64,000 nucleotides of DNA, taken from assembly GCF_030503435.1 (NCBI RefSeq), contig NZ_JAUKPO010000007.1, forward strand, positions 1-64,000, written 5' to 3'. Position numbers and translations under genes: made by a program. The notes beneath the pieces are model-generated. The model ran no database searches. It had not been told where the DNA came from and saw only the letters and a program-made list of their open reading frames with translations. Positions 44,165 through 54,347 of the stretch are shown piece by piece. Every line of letters begins with the position of its first letter. The first letter of the stretch is position 1. This DNA comes from Rhodocytophaga aerolata. GTDB taxonomy: Bacteria; Bacteroidota; Bacteroidia; Cytophagales; 172606-1.

Positions 44165-44177
44165 TCTTATAAACAAC

Positions 44178-46553
44178 ATGCTGAAAAACTATCTGATTAT
44201 TACGGTCCGGAATATCTTACGCCATAAGCTGTTTTTCTTTATTAACATCTTTGGTCTGGCCACCAGCATGTGTATCTGCCTGATTGCTCTGATGGCTATA
44301 AAAGATCAACTGAATTATGATACATTCCATCCGCAGGCCGACCGCACGTACCGCATCACTACAGAAATAAAAAACCCAGATGGCAACCATTTTCAATTGG
44401 CTAGCTCTCCGCTACCTTTAACAGAGACTATCCTGAAAGAGTATGCGCTGGCAGAACATGCCGTGCGTTTATATCCCGCGTTAAAAGGCATGGCCAGTAG
44501 CCGTGGTAAAGAATTAGACCTGAAGGGGGCATTTACTGATCCTGCTTTCTTTGCTGTTTTTGGCTTTACGTTGGAAAAGGGCGATATTAAAACAGCACTT
44601 TCAGCTCCCAATAGCCTTATACTCAGCAAAGAAACAGCCAGTAAATTTTTTGGAAGTACTGAACCCATAGGCCAGGTTATTTCTCTCCAAGAACTAGGAG
44701 ATTTTCAGGTTACTGGTGTACTGGCAGATGCTCCCGGCAAATCGCATATTACATTTGAAGCTTTTGCTTCTATGGCTTCTGTACCCGTACTGGAGAAGTC
44801 AGGCAAACTTACTGAAAAACTCACCCAATGGAATTCTGTGATGGAAGGCTATACCTATATCACGTTAAAGGAAACAGCCAGTAAGCGAAAACTGACAGAG
44901 GCGCTAAACCAGATTTCAGCTCACCTGACAGAGCTGGATAAATCAAATAATGGTTCGACAATAAATTTTGAAGCGCAAGCCTTACCTAGTATCACACCCG
45001 GCAAAGATCTGTACAATGACATTGGCAAAGGATACACCCGGAAAATGGTAGCAGGTGTTATCAGCATTAGTTTAATTATCCTGTTATCGGCTTGTTTTAA
45101 TTATACTAACCTTTCCATTGCCAAATCCTTAACCAGAGCCAAGGAAGTTGGTATCCGGAAAGTAGCTGGTGCCTTCCGGTACCAGATTTTTATGCAATTC
45201 ATTCTGGAAGCCATCGTAATAAGCCTTCTTTCACTGGGAGTGGCCTGTTTGCTATTGATGCTAATAATAGATTATACCCCATTCGGCCCCGAAACTCCAC
45301 CGGATACGTATATGTTCCTGTACTTTTTAGTATTTAGCCTGTTTGCCGGATTAATGGCAGGAACCTTGCCGGCCTGGGTGCTTTCTTCTTTTCAGCCGGT
45401 ACGAGCCTTAAAAAACCTGACGGCTGTCAAATTATTTGGCAGTGTCAACGTACGAAAATCGCTAATTGTCAGCCAGTTTGTTTTGTCACTGGTGGCCACT
45501 ATTTTCCTGATGGTCACCTACCGGCAGTTCAATTACATGATACATGCTGAGTATGGATTCAGTGCAAAAGATATCCTCACTATTCCCTTGCAAGGTACCA
45601 GCTATCCATTATTGAGCAGTGAACTATCGAAAGTAAATGGGGTAGAACGCATCTCAGCTGTTTCAACTAACATGGGAAGAGATGTCACCGATAATATAGA
45701 GCTAAAAGTACAGCCAGGTAGTAATCCTGTTCGGGTAGGTTATTATGCGGTGGATGCTAATTTTATAGCTAACATGCGCTTGAAGCTATTGGCTGGCCAT
45801 ACTTTTCCTGCTACTGCTTCCTCCATAGAGAAACAGATCATTATCAATGAGAGAGCCTTGGCAGCCTTAGGTATACAAACACCGGTTGAAGCGATTGACC
45901 GCGTACTCTGGATGAATGATTCAAGCCAGGTCCGGATAGCAGGCGTGTTAAAAGATTTCCATTACCAGCCGCTAAGTAACCCAATTGGCACCATGGCTCT
46001 CTACTATAATCCGGAAGCGGTTAATTACCTGAATGTAAAAGTAACGCATATCCATTCGTCCGTACTTATCCAGCAACTGGAGCAGGCATGGAAGAAAATA
46101 AATCCGTCACAACCTTTTACCTACAGCTGGTTTGAAAAAGACCTGAATGAGCGCCGTAGTGCCTGGGATTTAATTTCAACACTGGGTTTTCTGGCATTTC
46201 TGGCTATTACAATCGCTTACTTAGGCTTACTCGGCATGGTTACTTTTACGGCCGAAACCCGCCAGAAAGAGATAAGCATCCGCAAAGTGATGGGTGCCAG
46301 TGTATGGGACCTGGTAGTATTGCTTTCTAAAAGCTTTGTGGTCTTATTGCTGGTAGCTGGCTTAATTGCATTACCGCTAGGATACCTGGGCGGCACCGTT
46401 TTCTTATACAATTTTGCTTACCGGGTGGCTATAGGCGCAGATATATTAGTGATCAGTTTTATGGGTTTGCTAGCTATAGGCTTACTGGCTATAAGCACAC
46501 AAACATATAGGGTAGCGGCAGCCAATCCTGCAGACATATTACGAAATGAATAA
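44178..46553 (+). CDS. FtsX/MacB-like permease P10 (most divergent member)
   Basis: 791 residues, second of module 3. The fold and length are normal but several family blocks are changed. TM6 reads AYLGLLGMVTF where others have CLGLFGLASF. Coupling loop 2 is KEISIRKVMGAS. GRDFS is GHTFPATA and the signature is KDFHYQPLSNPIGT. The C-terminal extension reads YRVAAANPADILRNE rather than IKAALANPVKSLRNE. Coupling loop 1 is standard (KEVGIRKVAGAF), and the first half ends SSFQPVRALKN. These changes suggest an older or specialised branch, not decay, since the frame and all eight TM are intact. P11 follows after 80 bp. Confidence 0.88.
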   Translation: MLKNYLIITVRNILRHKLFFFINIFGLATSMCICLIALMAIKDQLNYDTFHPQADRTYRITTEIKNPDGNHFQLASSPLPLTETILKEYALAEHAVRLYPALKGMASSRGKELDLKGAFTDPAFFAVFGFTLEKGDIKTALSAPNSLILSKETASKFFGSTEPIGQVISLQELGDFQVTGVLADAPGKSHITFEAFASMASVPVLEKSGKLTEKLTQWNSVMEGYTYITLKETASKRKLTEALNQISAHLTELDKSNNGSTINFEAQALPSITPGKDLYNDIGKGYTRKMVAGVISISLIILLSACFNYTNLSIAKSLTRAKEVGIRKVAGAFRYQIFMQFILEAIVISLLSLGVACLLLMLIIDYTPFGPETPPDTYMFLYFLVFSLFAGLMAGTLPAWVLSSFQPVRALKNLTAVKLFGSVNVRKSLIVSQFVLSLVATIFLMVTYRQFNYMIHAEYGFSAKDILTIPLQGTSYPLLSSELSKVNGVERISAVSTNMGRDVTDNIELKVQPGSNPVRVGYYAVDANFIANMRLKLLAGHTFPATASSIEKQIIINERALAALGIQTPVEAIDRVLWMNDSSQVRIAGVLKDFHYQPLSNPIGTMALYYNPEAVNYLNVKVTHIHSSVLIQQLEQAWKKINPSQPFTYSWFEKDLNERRSAWDLISTLGFLAFLAITIAYLGLLGMVTFTAETRQKEISIRKVMGASVWDLVVLLSKSFVVLLLVAGLIALPLGYLGGTVFLYNFAYRVAIGADILVISFMGLLAIGLLAISTQTYRVAAANPADILRNE

Positions 46554-46633
46554 TGACGGTTGATTCATGAGCCGTTCCTGGAGAACTAGCAAAAAGGAAT
46601 TATTTGTCACTCATCACCAATTAGTATAGGTCT

Positions 46634-49021
46634 ATGTTAAAAAACTATATCACCGTTGCCCTGCGCAACCTGATGAACCAAAAGTTCTACTCCATTATCA
46701 AAATATTGGGCCTGGCGGTAGGTCTGGCTTCCAGTATTTTAATTGCCCTGTTTATTTACGAAGATTTATCCTACGATGGATTTAATACGAAAAAAAACCG
46801 TATAGTCCGGATACTTACCATCGACAATGCTGAAGGAGTAAAAAGTAAACTGGTCGGCGTGACTTATCCGGGTTTTGCCCCGGCCATAGGGCGGGATGTG
46901 CCAGAGGTGGTAAATTCGGTGCGGATATTTAACCAGGGCCGTGTGCCGCTGCGGGTGGGTGACAATCTGCTTAGTTCGGAGGGGGCTTACCGGACAGAAA
47001 GTTCTTTTTTTGACATTTTCGATTATACCTTATTAAATGGGGAAGTAAAAGGTATTCTGGATGAACCAAATGCAGTAGTGCTCACCCAGTCTCTGGCTAC
47101 TAAACTGTTTGGCAAAGAAAATCCGGTAGGCAAGGCCATTCAGATGAATACCACTGCACTGAATGTAAAGGGAGTAATGGCCGATCCGCCTAAAAATTCG
47201 CATTTGCAGTTTGATATGCTGCGTTCTATTACCCCTACTCCCGCTGATTCCAGTTATGCACAATACCTCAATTCTTTTAATGGCATTGGTGTACACGCCT
47301 ATTTGCTGCTCGACAGGCCACGGGATCTAAAAACCATTATTCCTAAGCTTAAACAAGTAGCCGACAAAAACCAGGGCTACGAGTTTTTTGAACCAACCTT
47401 ACAATATTTGTCGGATGTACACCTGAACTCTGGCGAAATTCTGTTTGAACAAAACCATAACAAAACCGAAGGCTCCAATCTATATGTACTGGCTTTTGTA
47501 GCCCTGTTAATTGTACTGCTGGCAGCTGTGAACTTTATGAATCTGGTAACGGCACATGCAGCCGGGCGTGCAAAAGAAGTAGGCTTACGCAAAGTGGTAG
47601 GAGCCGTGAAGGAGCAACTTATCGGGCAGCACTTACTGGAGTCGATGGTGGTAACGGCTATCTCATTCGTCATTGCTTTTGCTCTGGCTATTTTGCTCTT
47701 ACCTGTGCTTAACAATGTGTATCAGCGGTATGCTACCCTGGCTCCTTTGCTTTCGCCAGTGGCAATTATAGGTGCTTTGTGTCTGGTGGGGTTGTTAGGC
47801 CTGCTGGCGGGAAGTTATCCTGCATTTGTCTTATCGAGTTTTAAGCCGGTAGCTGTATTAAAGGGTGCATTTAAAAATAGTAACCGTGGCATCCGGCTCC
47901 GGCAAACACTGGTGGTATTGCAGTTCACCATTTCCATTGCCTTAATGGTGGGCATGGGTATTGTGTTTCTGCAAATGCATTATATCCGTAGCAAAGATCT
48001 GGGTTTTAGCCGTGAACAGGTAATTTCTATACCTTTTAAGGGCCAACAAGCGCAGCAGCGGGCCAGGACTTTACAAAATGAGTTAAAGCGGAATCCGAAC
48101 GTACTTAGCACTGGTACCGCCAGTGTGAAGCTGGGGCAGCAACTGGGCCGTACCAATATTCTGCCTGAAGGCAAACCCACAGACATTAATTACATTACCA
48201 GCATCATGGCCATTGATGAATCATTCATCCCGACTATGGGCATACAGGTGCTGCAAGGCCGCAATTTCTCCACCGAATTTCCGGCCGATTCGGCTTCCTC
48301 CATGATCATTAATGAGGAAATGACCCGGCTATTGAATTGGCCAGACCCCATTGGAAAAACCATACGCCTGGAAACCGGACCGCAGCAATATACTACGTAT
48401 CAGGTAGTAGGCCTGGTAAAAGATTTTCACTTTGCTACTATCCGCCACAAAGTAGAGCCTGTATTTATGCTCTATAATAAAAACAATGGGCAACTGGCTG
48501 TAAAAATCAATACGGCTGAGGTGTCCCAAACCCTGAGTTTTATAGAACAGACCTGGAAACGGGTGAATGCTGAAACCCCTTTTGAATATAATTTCCTGGA
48601 TGAAGATTTTGCCAACCTGTACCGGAGTGAACAAACCTTTGCCACCATGTTTAGCCATTTTACTCTTCTGGCACTGTTCATTGCGGTATTGGGTTTATTA
48701 GGCCTCTCAGCTTTTACAGCCCAGCAGCGGCGCAAAGAAATAAGCATCCGCAAAGTATTAGGGGCCGAAGTTTCCCAGATTATGTTTTTACTGTCCAAAG
48801 ATTTTCTGCGCCTGGTTCTGGTGGCCGTAGTAATTGCCCTGCCAGTAGCCTGGTATTTTATGCGGCAGTGGCTCGAAGATTTTGCCTACCGCACAGACAT
48901 GAACCCTTTGATTTTTGTAGGGGCGGCGTTAACAGCCATTCTGGTAGCGCTGCTCACGGTAAGTTATCTGTCCTACAAAGCGGCCCAGGCTAATCCGGTG
49001 AAGAGTTTGAGGAATGAATAA
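46634..49021 (+). CDS. FtsX/MacB-like permease P11
   Basis: 795 residues, third of module 3. First periplasmic domain: VVLTQSLATKLFGKENPVGKAIQMN and VKGVMADPPKNSHLQFD. Coupling loops are KEVGLRKVVGAV and KEISIRKVLGAE, the latter sharing the Gly-to-Ser change with P9 and P10. TM6 has LGLLGLSAFTAQQRR. Second periplasmic domain: GRNFSTEFPAD and KDFHFATIRHKVEP. The first half ends SSFKPVAVLKG and the protein ends YKAAQANPVKSLRNE. The P11-P12 linker (70 bp) is a degenerate relative of the P5-P6 and P9-P10 linkers. Confidence 0.9.
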   Translation: MLKNYITVALRNLMNQKFYSIIKILGLAVGLASSILIALFIYEDLSYDGFNTKKNRIVRILTIDNAEGVKSKLVGVTYPGFAPAIGRDVPEVVNSVRIFNQGRVPLRVGDNLLSSEGAYRTESSFFDIFDYTLLNGEVKGILDEPNAVVLTQSLATKLFGKENPVGKAIQMNTTALNVKGVMADPPKNSHLQFDMLRSITPTPADSSYAQYLNSFNGIGVHAYLLLDRPRDLKTIIPKLKQVADKNQGYEFFEPTLQYLSDVHLNSGEILFEQNHNKTEGSNLYVLAFVALLIVLLAAVNFMNLVTAHAAGRAKEVGLRKVVGAVKEQLIGQHLLESMVVTAISFVIAFALAILLLPVLNNVYQRYATLAPLLSPVAIIGALCLVGLLGLLAGSYPAFVLSSFKPVAVLKGAFKNSNRGIRLRQTLVVLQFTISIALMVGMGIVFLQMHYIRSKDLGFSREQVISIPFKGQQAQQRARTLQNELKRNPNVLSTGTASVKLGQQLGRTNILPEGKPTDINYITSIMAIDESFIPTMGIQVLQGRNFSTEFPADSASSMIINEEMTRLLNWPDPIGKTIRLETGPQQYTTYQVVGLVKDFHFATIRHKVEPVFMLYNKNNGQLAVKINTAEVSQTLSFIEQTWKRVNAETPFEYNFLDEDFANLYRSEQTFATMFSHFTLLALFIAVLGLLGLSAFTAQQRRKEISIRKVLGAEVSQIMFLLSKDFLRLVLVAVVIALPVAWYFMRQWLEDFAYRTDMNPLIFVGAALTAILVALLTVSYLSYKAAQANPVKSLRNE

Positions 49022-49091
49022 TGACGATTGACGAATAAGTGTATATCGGGTAATAGCTGAGTAAGTAGTAATTACTAATCCGTACAAAAAT

Positions 49092-51503
49092 ATGCTGCAA
49101 AATTATGTAACCATTGTCTTGCGGAATCTGCTCAGGCATAAAACATTTTCGCTGATCAATATTTTAGGTTTAGCTACTGGTATGGCTGTTACCTTACTGA
49201 TTGTGTTATATGTAGCGCATGAGTACAGCTATGACCATTTTCACCAGAAAGGCGGCCGGATTGTAAGGGCAGAATTTAAACACCAGGCAGGTAATGAATC
49301 GTATAGTGTACCTTGGATGTCCTATAGGTTTGGAGAGGCTGTAAAAAATGCCTGTCCGGAAGTGGAGGATTTTGCACGTTTTAAAGAACCAGGTTTTGGG
49401 AGTAAACTGGTACAAAGTGATAGTCAGCACAAGTTTTTCGAGCCTGAGTTTGCATTTGCCGATGAAGGTTTTCTACGCGTATTCACTTTTGACTTTCTGC
49501 AAGGCGATCCTAAAACAGCACTTTCGCGGCCTTTTACTGTTCTACTCACCGAGCAAACAGCCCGGAAGTATTTTGGTGATGCTCATCCAATAGGGAAGAC
49601 CCTCCTATACGATAAGCAGTACACGTTTGAAGTGGTAGGTATTCTCCGGAATTTACCGCCTAATTCCTCTATTCAATTTGACTTCCTGGCTGATCTTTCT
49701 TCATATCGGTCTATTGAGCGGAAAATATATGAAAAGTTTATGAGTGCCCAGGAAATGGATAAGCAATTCGAACGTGTAGGGGCTAGCGGTGGATACAGCA
49801 CCTATTTCTTATTGCACCCACAAGCGTTGGCAAGCCGGGTTGCCCAAAAGATACCATCCTTGTTAACTATTGATGATAAGATTAAGAGTTCACATGCTAG
49901 TTATATCCTCGATCCGCTTTTTGACTTACATTTTAATAGCCTGTTACCAAGTGCCAGGCAGGCAGTTACTATCTTTTCAGTAGTAGCCATACTTATTCTG
50001 GCATTAGCATTAATTAACTACATCAACCTCACTACCGCCCGTTCAACTAGCCGGGCAAAAGAAGTGGGAATACGGAAGGTGGCAGGGGCAGCTAGAAAAT
50101 CCCTTATAATTCAATTCTACTTGGAATCCAGCCTTTGTGTGTCCCTGGCTTTTAGCCTGTCCGTAATAATTTTTATCCTGCTGCAACCGCTTTTTTTCCA
50201 GATACTTCAATTCAGCGTAGATGAGTCATTCCTGAAAAGCCCATATTTCTTAGTTCCTACATTTATCTTTTATATCATCTGTATCATCCTTTCAGGAAGT
50301 TATCCGGCGCTTCTTCTTTCTGGTTTTGCCCCGGTAGAGGTGTTGAAAGGTCGTTTTAGCCCTACAGGAAATGCTGCCTGGATTCGTAAAGGGCTCACCG
50401 TATTTCAGTTTGCAGTTTCTATTGCGCTCATCATTGGTTCTATTCTGATAAAAGGCCAACTAAATTTATTCATGCAAAAAGATACAGGGTTGGACCGGGA
50501 AAGGGTAGCAGTAGTTCACTTGGATATAGAAGATGGGCTTGATAAATATTACAAAGCTATCCGAGAAGAAATACGGCAAATCAGAGGAGTAGAACACATT
50601 ACAGCCTCTTCACTGGTCATGTATGGTAGATACGGTAATATCTGGAGTATAAAAAGCCCAGATTCTATAAAAGATGTATCTGTTCATTATTTTGCGGTGG
50701 ATGAAGAGTTTATTCCTGCACTCGGTTTAAAATGGGCCATTCCGCCCCAGCGAGGGCAGGCGCTTGTTACCAAAGATCAGATGGTTATCAATGAAATGGC
50801 AGCTAACCAACTGGGAATACATGCCGGAAATTATCAGCAAAGAATCGATGTAGGAGAGGGCATATCGAAAAATGTAATAGGCGTCTTGAAAGATTTTAAT
50901 TATGCTACCTTGGCCCGGGAAATTAAACCAATGGCTTTATCTATTGCTCCCGACTCTGTATACCGGGATTATTTATATATTAAGCTGTCACAATATGCTT
51001 CCATCCCCGAAACAATAGGGGCTATCGGGCAAGTTTACAACCGCTACAAAACGGATAAGCCCTTTGACTATACTTTTCTGGATGATACGTACCGGAAGCA
51101 ATATGAAAATCAGATCAGCACAGCAAAAATTATGTTTGCTTTCACCGCTTTTGCCATCATAATTGCCTGCATGGGCTTATTTGGTCTGGCCACTTTTACA
51201 GCCGAGCAACGCACCAAAGAAATAGGTATCCGCAAGGTATTAGGTGCCTCTGTCTCTCAGATTGTGGCTATGCTCTCTAAAGATCTTCTAAAGCTTATAG
51301 CTGTTGCCTTTGTCATTTCTACGCCAATTGCCTGGTATTTTATGCATAAATGGCTGGAAGATTTTGCCTACCGCATTGATATAGAGTGGTGGGTATTTGG
51401 TCTGGCTGGCGTGGTTGCCTTATTTATTGCGTTGTTCACAGTCAGTTTCCAAGCTATCAAAGCAGCTCTTTCCAATCCGGTGAAAAGCTTGCGGAATGAA
51501 TAA
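49092..51503 (+). CDS. FtsX/MacB-like permease P12
   Basis: 803 residues, fourth of module 3. First periplasmic domain: VLLTEQTARKYFGDAHPIGKTL and VVGILRNLPPNSSIQFD. Coupling loops are KEVGIRKVAGAA and KEIGIRKVLGAS. The second periplasmic domain has lost the GRxFS segment seen in nearly all other copies (WAIPPQRGQALVTKD stands there), although KDFNYATLAREIKP is kept. TM4 is unusually rich in Ile and Phe (FIFYIICIILSGSYPALLLSG). The first half ends SGFAPVEVLKG and the protein ends NPVKSLRNE. The 174-bp gap to P13 has GCAGAGAG/CTCTCTGC arms at 51529-51536 and 51559-51566. Confidence 0.9.
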   Translation: MLQNYVTIVLRNLLRHKTFSLINILGLATGMAVTLLIVLYVAHEYSYDHFHQKGGRIVRAEFKHQAGNESYSVPWMSYRFGEAVKNACPEVEDFARFKEPGFGSKLVQSDSQHKFFEPEFAFADEGFLRVFTFDFLQGDPKTALSRPFTVLLTEQTARKYFGDAHPIGKTLLYDKQYTFEVVGILRNLPPNSSIQFDFLADLSSYRSIERKIYEKFMSAQEMDKQFERVGASGGYSTYFLLHPQALASRVAQKIPSLLTIDDKIKSSHASYILDPLFDLHFNSLLPSARQAVTIFSVVAILILALALINYINLTTARSTSRAKEVGIRKVAGAARKSLIIQFYLESSLCVSLAFSLSVIIFILLQPLFFQILQFSVDESFLKSPYFLVPTFIFYIICIILSGSYPALLLSGFAPVEVLKGRFSPTGNAAWIRKGLTVFQFAVSIALIIGSILIKGQLNLFMQKDTGLDRERVAVVHLDIEDGLDKYYKAIREEIRQIRGVEHITASSLVMYGRYGNIWSIKSPDSIKDVSVHYFAVDEEFIPALGLKWAIPPQRGQALVTKDQMVINEMAANQLGIHAGNYQQRIDVGEGISKNVIGVLKDFNYATLAREIKPMALSIAPDSVYRDYLYIKLSQYASIPETIGAIGQVYNRYKTDKPFDYTFLDDTYRKQYENQISTAKIMFAFTAFAIIIACMGLFGLATFTAEQRTKEIGIRKVLGASVSQIVAMLSKDLLKLIAVAFVISTPIAWYFMHKWLEDFAYRIDIEWWVFGLAGVVALFIALFTVSFQAIKAALSNPVKSLRNE

Positions 51504-51526
51504 GCAGACGTAATAATATAACAGGA

Positions 51527-51575
51527 GGGCAGAGAGCATGAAAGGAAAATACTTGTTTCTCTCTGCGCCATGCCC
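51527..51575 (+). repeat. GC-rich inverted arms, P12-P13 linker
   Basis: GCAGAGAG (51529-51536) pairs with CTCTCTGC (51559-51566) with outer GGG/CCC (51527-51529 and 51573-51575) in near register. It resembles the stronger P3-P4 and P8 elements. Confidence 0.35.
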
Positions 51576-51677
51576 TTTGCTATTACACCGCTAATCAAGT
51601 AAATGTGGTAAGGAACAGCTTTTATGAATTATTTAAACAATCGCTCTAGTTCTGCAAAATCTTAACGCTGCACATAT

Positions 51678-54125
51678 ATGTTTAAAAATTATTTTACCAT
51701 TGCCTTGCGGAACCTGGCCCGGCAGAAAGGGTATACGTTAATCAACGTTGCCGGTTTGGCTACCGGCATGGCTTGCTGTTTTCTGATTCTGCTGTTTGTA
51801 AGCCATGAACTCAGCTATGACAAGTTTCAGGCGAAAGCCGACCGTATCTACCAGCTGGAGTATGAAGCAGGTTTTGGAGGAAATCCGGTAAAAATTGCTA
51901 CAGCTCCTCCGCCCATTGCTCCCTTGCTCAAAGATTTTTTTCCCGAAGTAGAAAACGTGGCCAGGGTGTACTTCCGCAATGCCAGTCTGCAAGCAGTAAT
52001 TCCCAATAAAACGGTAGCAGATAAATACGAGGAAGAAGATTTTGGCTTTGCCGATTCCACGCTGCTTACTATTCTGAGTTTTGATTTTATTGCAGGCAAT
52101 GCGAAAACCGCCTTGAATGCACCTTTCAACATCATCATTAGTGATGAAATGGCCGGGAAATACTTTGGTAACCAGGAAGCCTTAGGCAAAACCTTGTTGT
52201 TTGACGGCAGACATCCAATGAAGGTAAGTGGTGTGTTCCGCAAGTACCCCGACAATTCGCATATCCATCCGCATTTCTTTGCTAATTACGAAACTATGTT
52301 TGCAACTTCTCCGGAAGGAGCCAGAGAAAACCTGCCACAAAACTGGGTAATTTCCCATTCCTATTATTACATCTTGCTTAAGCCCGGGCATTCGGCCAGT
52401 GCAGTCAATGCCCGCTTCCCGGCTTTTCTGGAAAAATATGGCAACCCGCAATTACGCAAAGACCAGAAATTTTCGCTGGTGCCATTGCTGGATATTCACT
52501 TGCGTTCGGAAGCACAAAACCAGGTAGAACCTATTGGAGATATTACCTATGTATACGTGTTTATTGGGATAGCCCTTATTACGCTGCTTATTGCGTGCAT
52601 CAACTTTATTAACCTGGCTACGGCCAGCTCGCTGCGCCGTACGCGGGAGGTAGGGGTACGTAAAGTGCTGGGTGCTTACCGCTGGCAACTCATCTGGCAA
52701 TTCCTGGGCGAATCCATGCTGATCTGCCTGATTGCCTTTATTCTATCGCTTGTGCTGGTAGCCATAGGGTTGCCCTTTCTCAACGAAATTACCGGCCGGC
52801 AATTAAGTATCTATGATCTGGCAGACTGGCGGATGCTGACTGGTTTCGTGGCGGTTTTTATGCTGACTGGCCTGGTGGCTGGCAGTTATCCGGCGTTTTT
52901 TGTGTCTGGCTTCCAATCAGTGGTATCTTTAAAAGGAACCAGTTTGCCAAGCAAAGCCGGAGGGGTAGGCTTACGGAAAGTACTGGTTGTGATGCAGTTT
53001 GCGGTGTCTATTGCCTTAATAGCTGGTGCATTAGTGGCTTTTCAACAGTTACAGTACCTGCGTAACCGGCCTATGGGTTTCCAGAAAGAATATACTCTAG
53101 TGGTGCCTTTATTCAGTGCTAATCTGAATAATATCTTTGGTGGAGTAGATCCGCAGATGCGAAGCAAAACCAATGCTTTTGAAGAACTGATTGCCCAGAA
53201 TCCGAGAATCAAATCCAGTACACTTTCGGCAGGTACGCCAGGCAATGGAGCCATCCGGCGGGGAACCGTGCCAGAAGGATTTACCCAGGAAGACAACCTG
53301 TTTATTGCTGGAATGCCGGTAGATTATGATTTCCTTTCTTCTTATGGACTGGAGCTGGTTGCCGGACGTGATTTTTCCAAAGAATACGGCACCGACCATT
53401 TGCAGGCATTTATTGTGAATGAACAGGCTGTAAAGCAATTTAAGTGGGGAAGTCCGGAAGAAGCCATTGGCAAAACCATTAACCGGGAAGGCAAAGATGG
53501 AAAGGTAGTGGGCGTAGTAAAAGATTTCAATTATATATCCCTGCAACTGCCTATAGAATCGTTTATTTTCGATGTAAATCCCTCTTTGTTCAACACCTTT
53601 TCCATTAAAATACAATCTGATCATATTCCGGAAACCGTGGCGTATCTGGAAAGGCAATGGAACGGGTTTTTCCCTGAAAAAGCCTTTACTTATACGTTTC
53701 TGGATGAAGACATTAACCAGGCATATACTGCTGACCAGCGTCTGGGCCGGATCATTAACTACTTTGCTTTTATGGCCATCTTTATTTCCGGCCTAGGTTT
53801 GTTTGGTCTGGCCTCTTTCACAACCGCTCAGCGCACCAAAGAAATTGGTATACGCAAAGTACTGGGGGCCACTGTTCCGCAGATTGTGCAGCTATTATAC
53901 AAAGATTTTGCCTTACTCGTGGGCATTGCCTTTCTGATTGCAATCCCATTTGCCTGGTATGCCGCCAACAAATGGCTGGAAGATTTTGCTTTCCGGATTG
54001 ATGTGGAATGGTGGATGTTTGCCCTGCCGGGTTTACTGGTAATTATTATTGCCTTATTGACTGTCAGCTGGCAAAGCATTAAAGCTGCGTTGATAGACCC
54101 TGTGAAAAGTTTGAGAAATGAATAA
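51678..54125 (+). CDS. FtsX/MacB-like permease P13
   Basis: 815 residues, after a 174-bp gap that contains no twin dyad. First periplasmic domain: IIISDEMAGKYFGNQEALGKTL and VSGVFRKYPDNSHIHPH. Coupling loop 1 is REVGVRKVLGAY, Lys changed to Arg. Loop 2 is KEIGIRKVLGAT. Second periplasmic domain: GRDFSKEYGTD and KDFNYISLQLPIES, the His replaced by Asn as in P12. The extra length is in the second periplasmic domain (insert FSANLNNIFGGVDPQMRSKTN). The first half ends SGFQSVVSLKG; the tail is DPVKSLRNE, the first of three Asp-type tails (P13, P15, P16). Confidence 0.9.
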   Translation: MFKNYFTIALRNLARQKGYTLINVAGLATGMACCFLILLFVSHELSYDKFQAKADRIYQLEYEAGFGGNPVKIATAPPPIAPLLKDFFPEVENVARVYFRNASLQAVIPNKTVADKYEEEDFGFADSTLLTILSFDFIAGNAKTALNAPFNIIISDEMAGKYFGNQEALGKTLLFDGRHPMKVSGVFRKYPDNSHIHPHFFANYETMFATSPEGARENLPQNWVISHSYYYILLKPGHSASAVNARFPAFLEKYGNPQLRKDQKFSLVPLLDIHLRSEAQNQVEPIGDITYVYVFIGIALITLLIACINFINLATASSLRRTREVGVRKVLGAYRWQLIWQFLGESMLICLIAFILSLVLVAIGLPFLNEITGRQLSIYDLADWRMLTGFVAVFMLTGLVAGSYPAFFVSGFQSVVSLKGTSLPSKAGGVGLRKVLVVMQFAVSIALIAGALVAFQQLQYLRNRPMGFQKEYTLVVPLFSANLNNIFGGVDPQMRSKTNAFEELIAQNPRIKSSTLSAGTPGNGAIRRGTVPEGFTQEDNLFIAGMPVDYDFLSSYGLELVAGRDFSKEYGTDHLQAFIVNEQAVKQFKWGSPEEAIGKTINREGKDGKVVGVVKDFNYISLQLPIESFIFDVNPSLFNTFSIKIQSDHIPETVAYLERQWNGFFPEKAFTYTFLDEDINQAYTADQRLGRIINYFAFMAIFISGLGLFGLASFTTAQRTKEIGIRKVLGATVPQIVQLLYKDFALLVGIAFLIAIPFAWYAANKWLEDFAFRIDVEWWMFALPGLLVIIIALLTVSWQSIKAALIDPVKSLRNE

Positions 54126-54347
54126 ATAAATGGCCTGACGCAAAGAGCCTAGAGGTTAGCTGAATCAACGCTGATGTATCATCTTGATCTTGGTTAATAA
54201 GAACAGTGTGATTTCACTTTGGGCAGATATATAATTTTAGAAATACATCTTTAGTTGAAGTACGATAGGAAATACACAAAGCAATCAGTTTTTGTGCTAT
54301 GCCTCTGTCCCATGCCATGGCAATAAATCACCTAAACACCTATACCT

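Noticed and set aside
53109-53657. 182-codon minus-strand open frame within P13
   Set aside because: Antisense shadow of the second periplasmic domain of P13.
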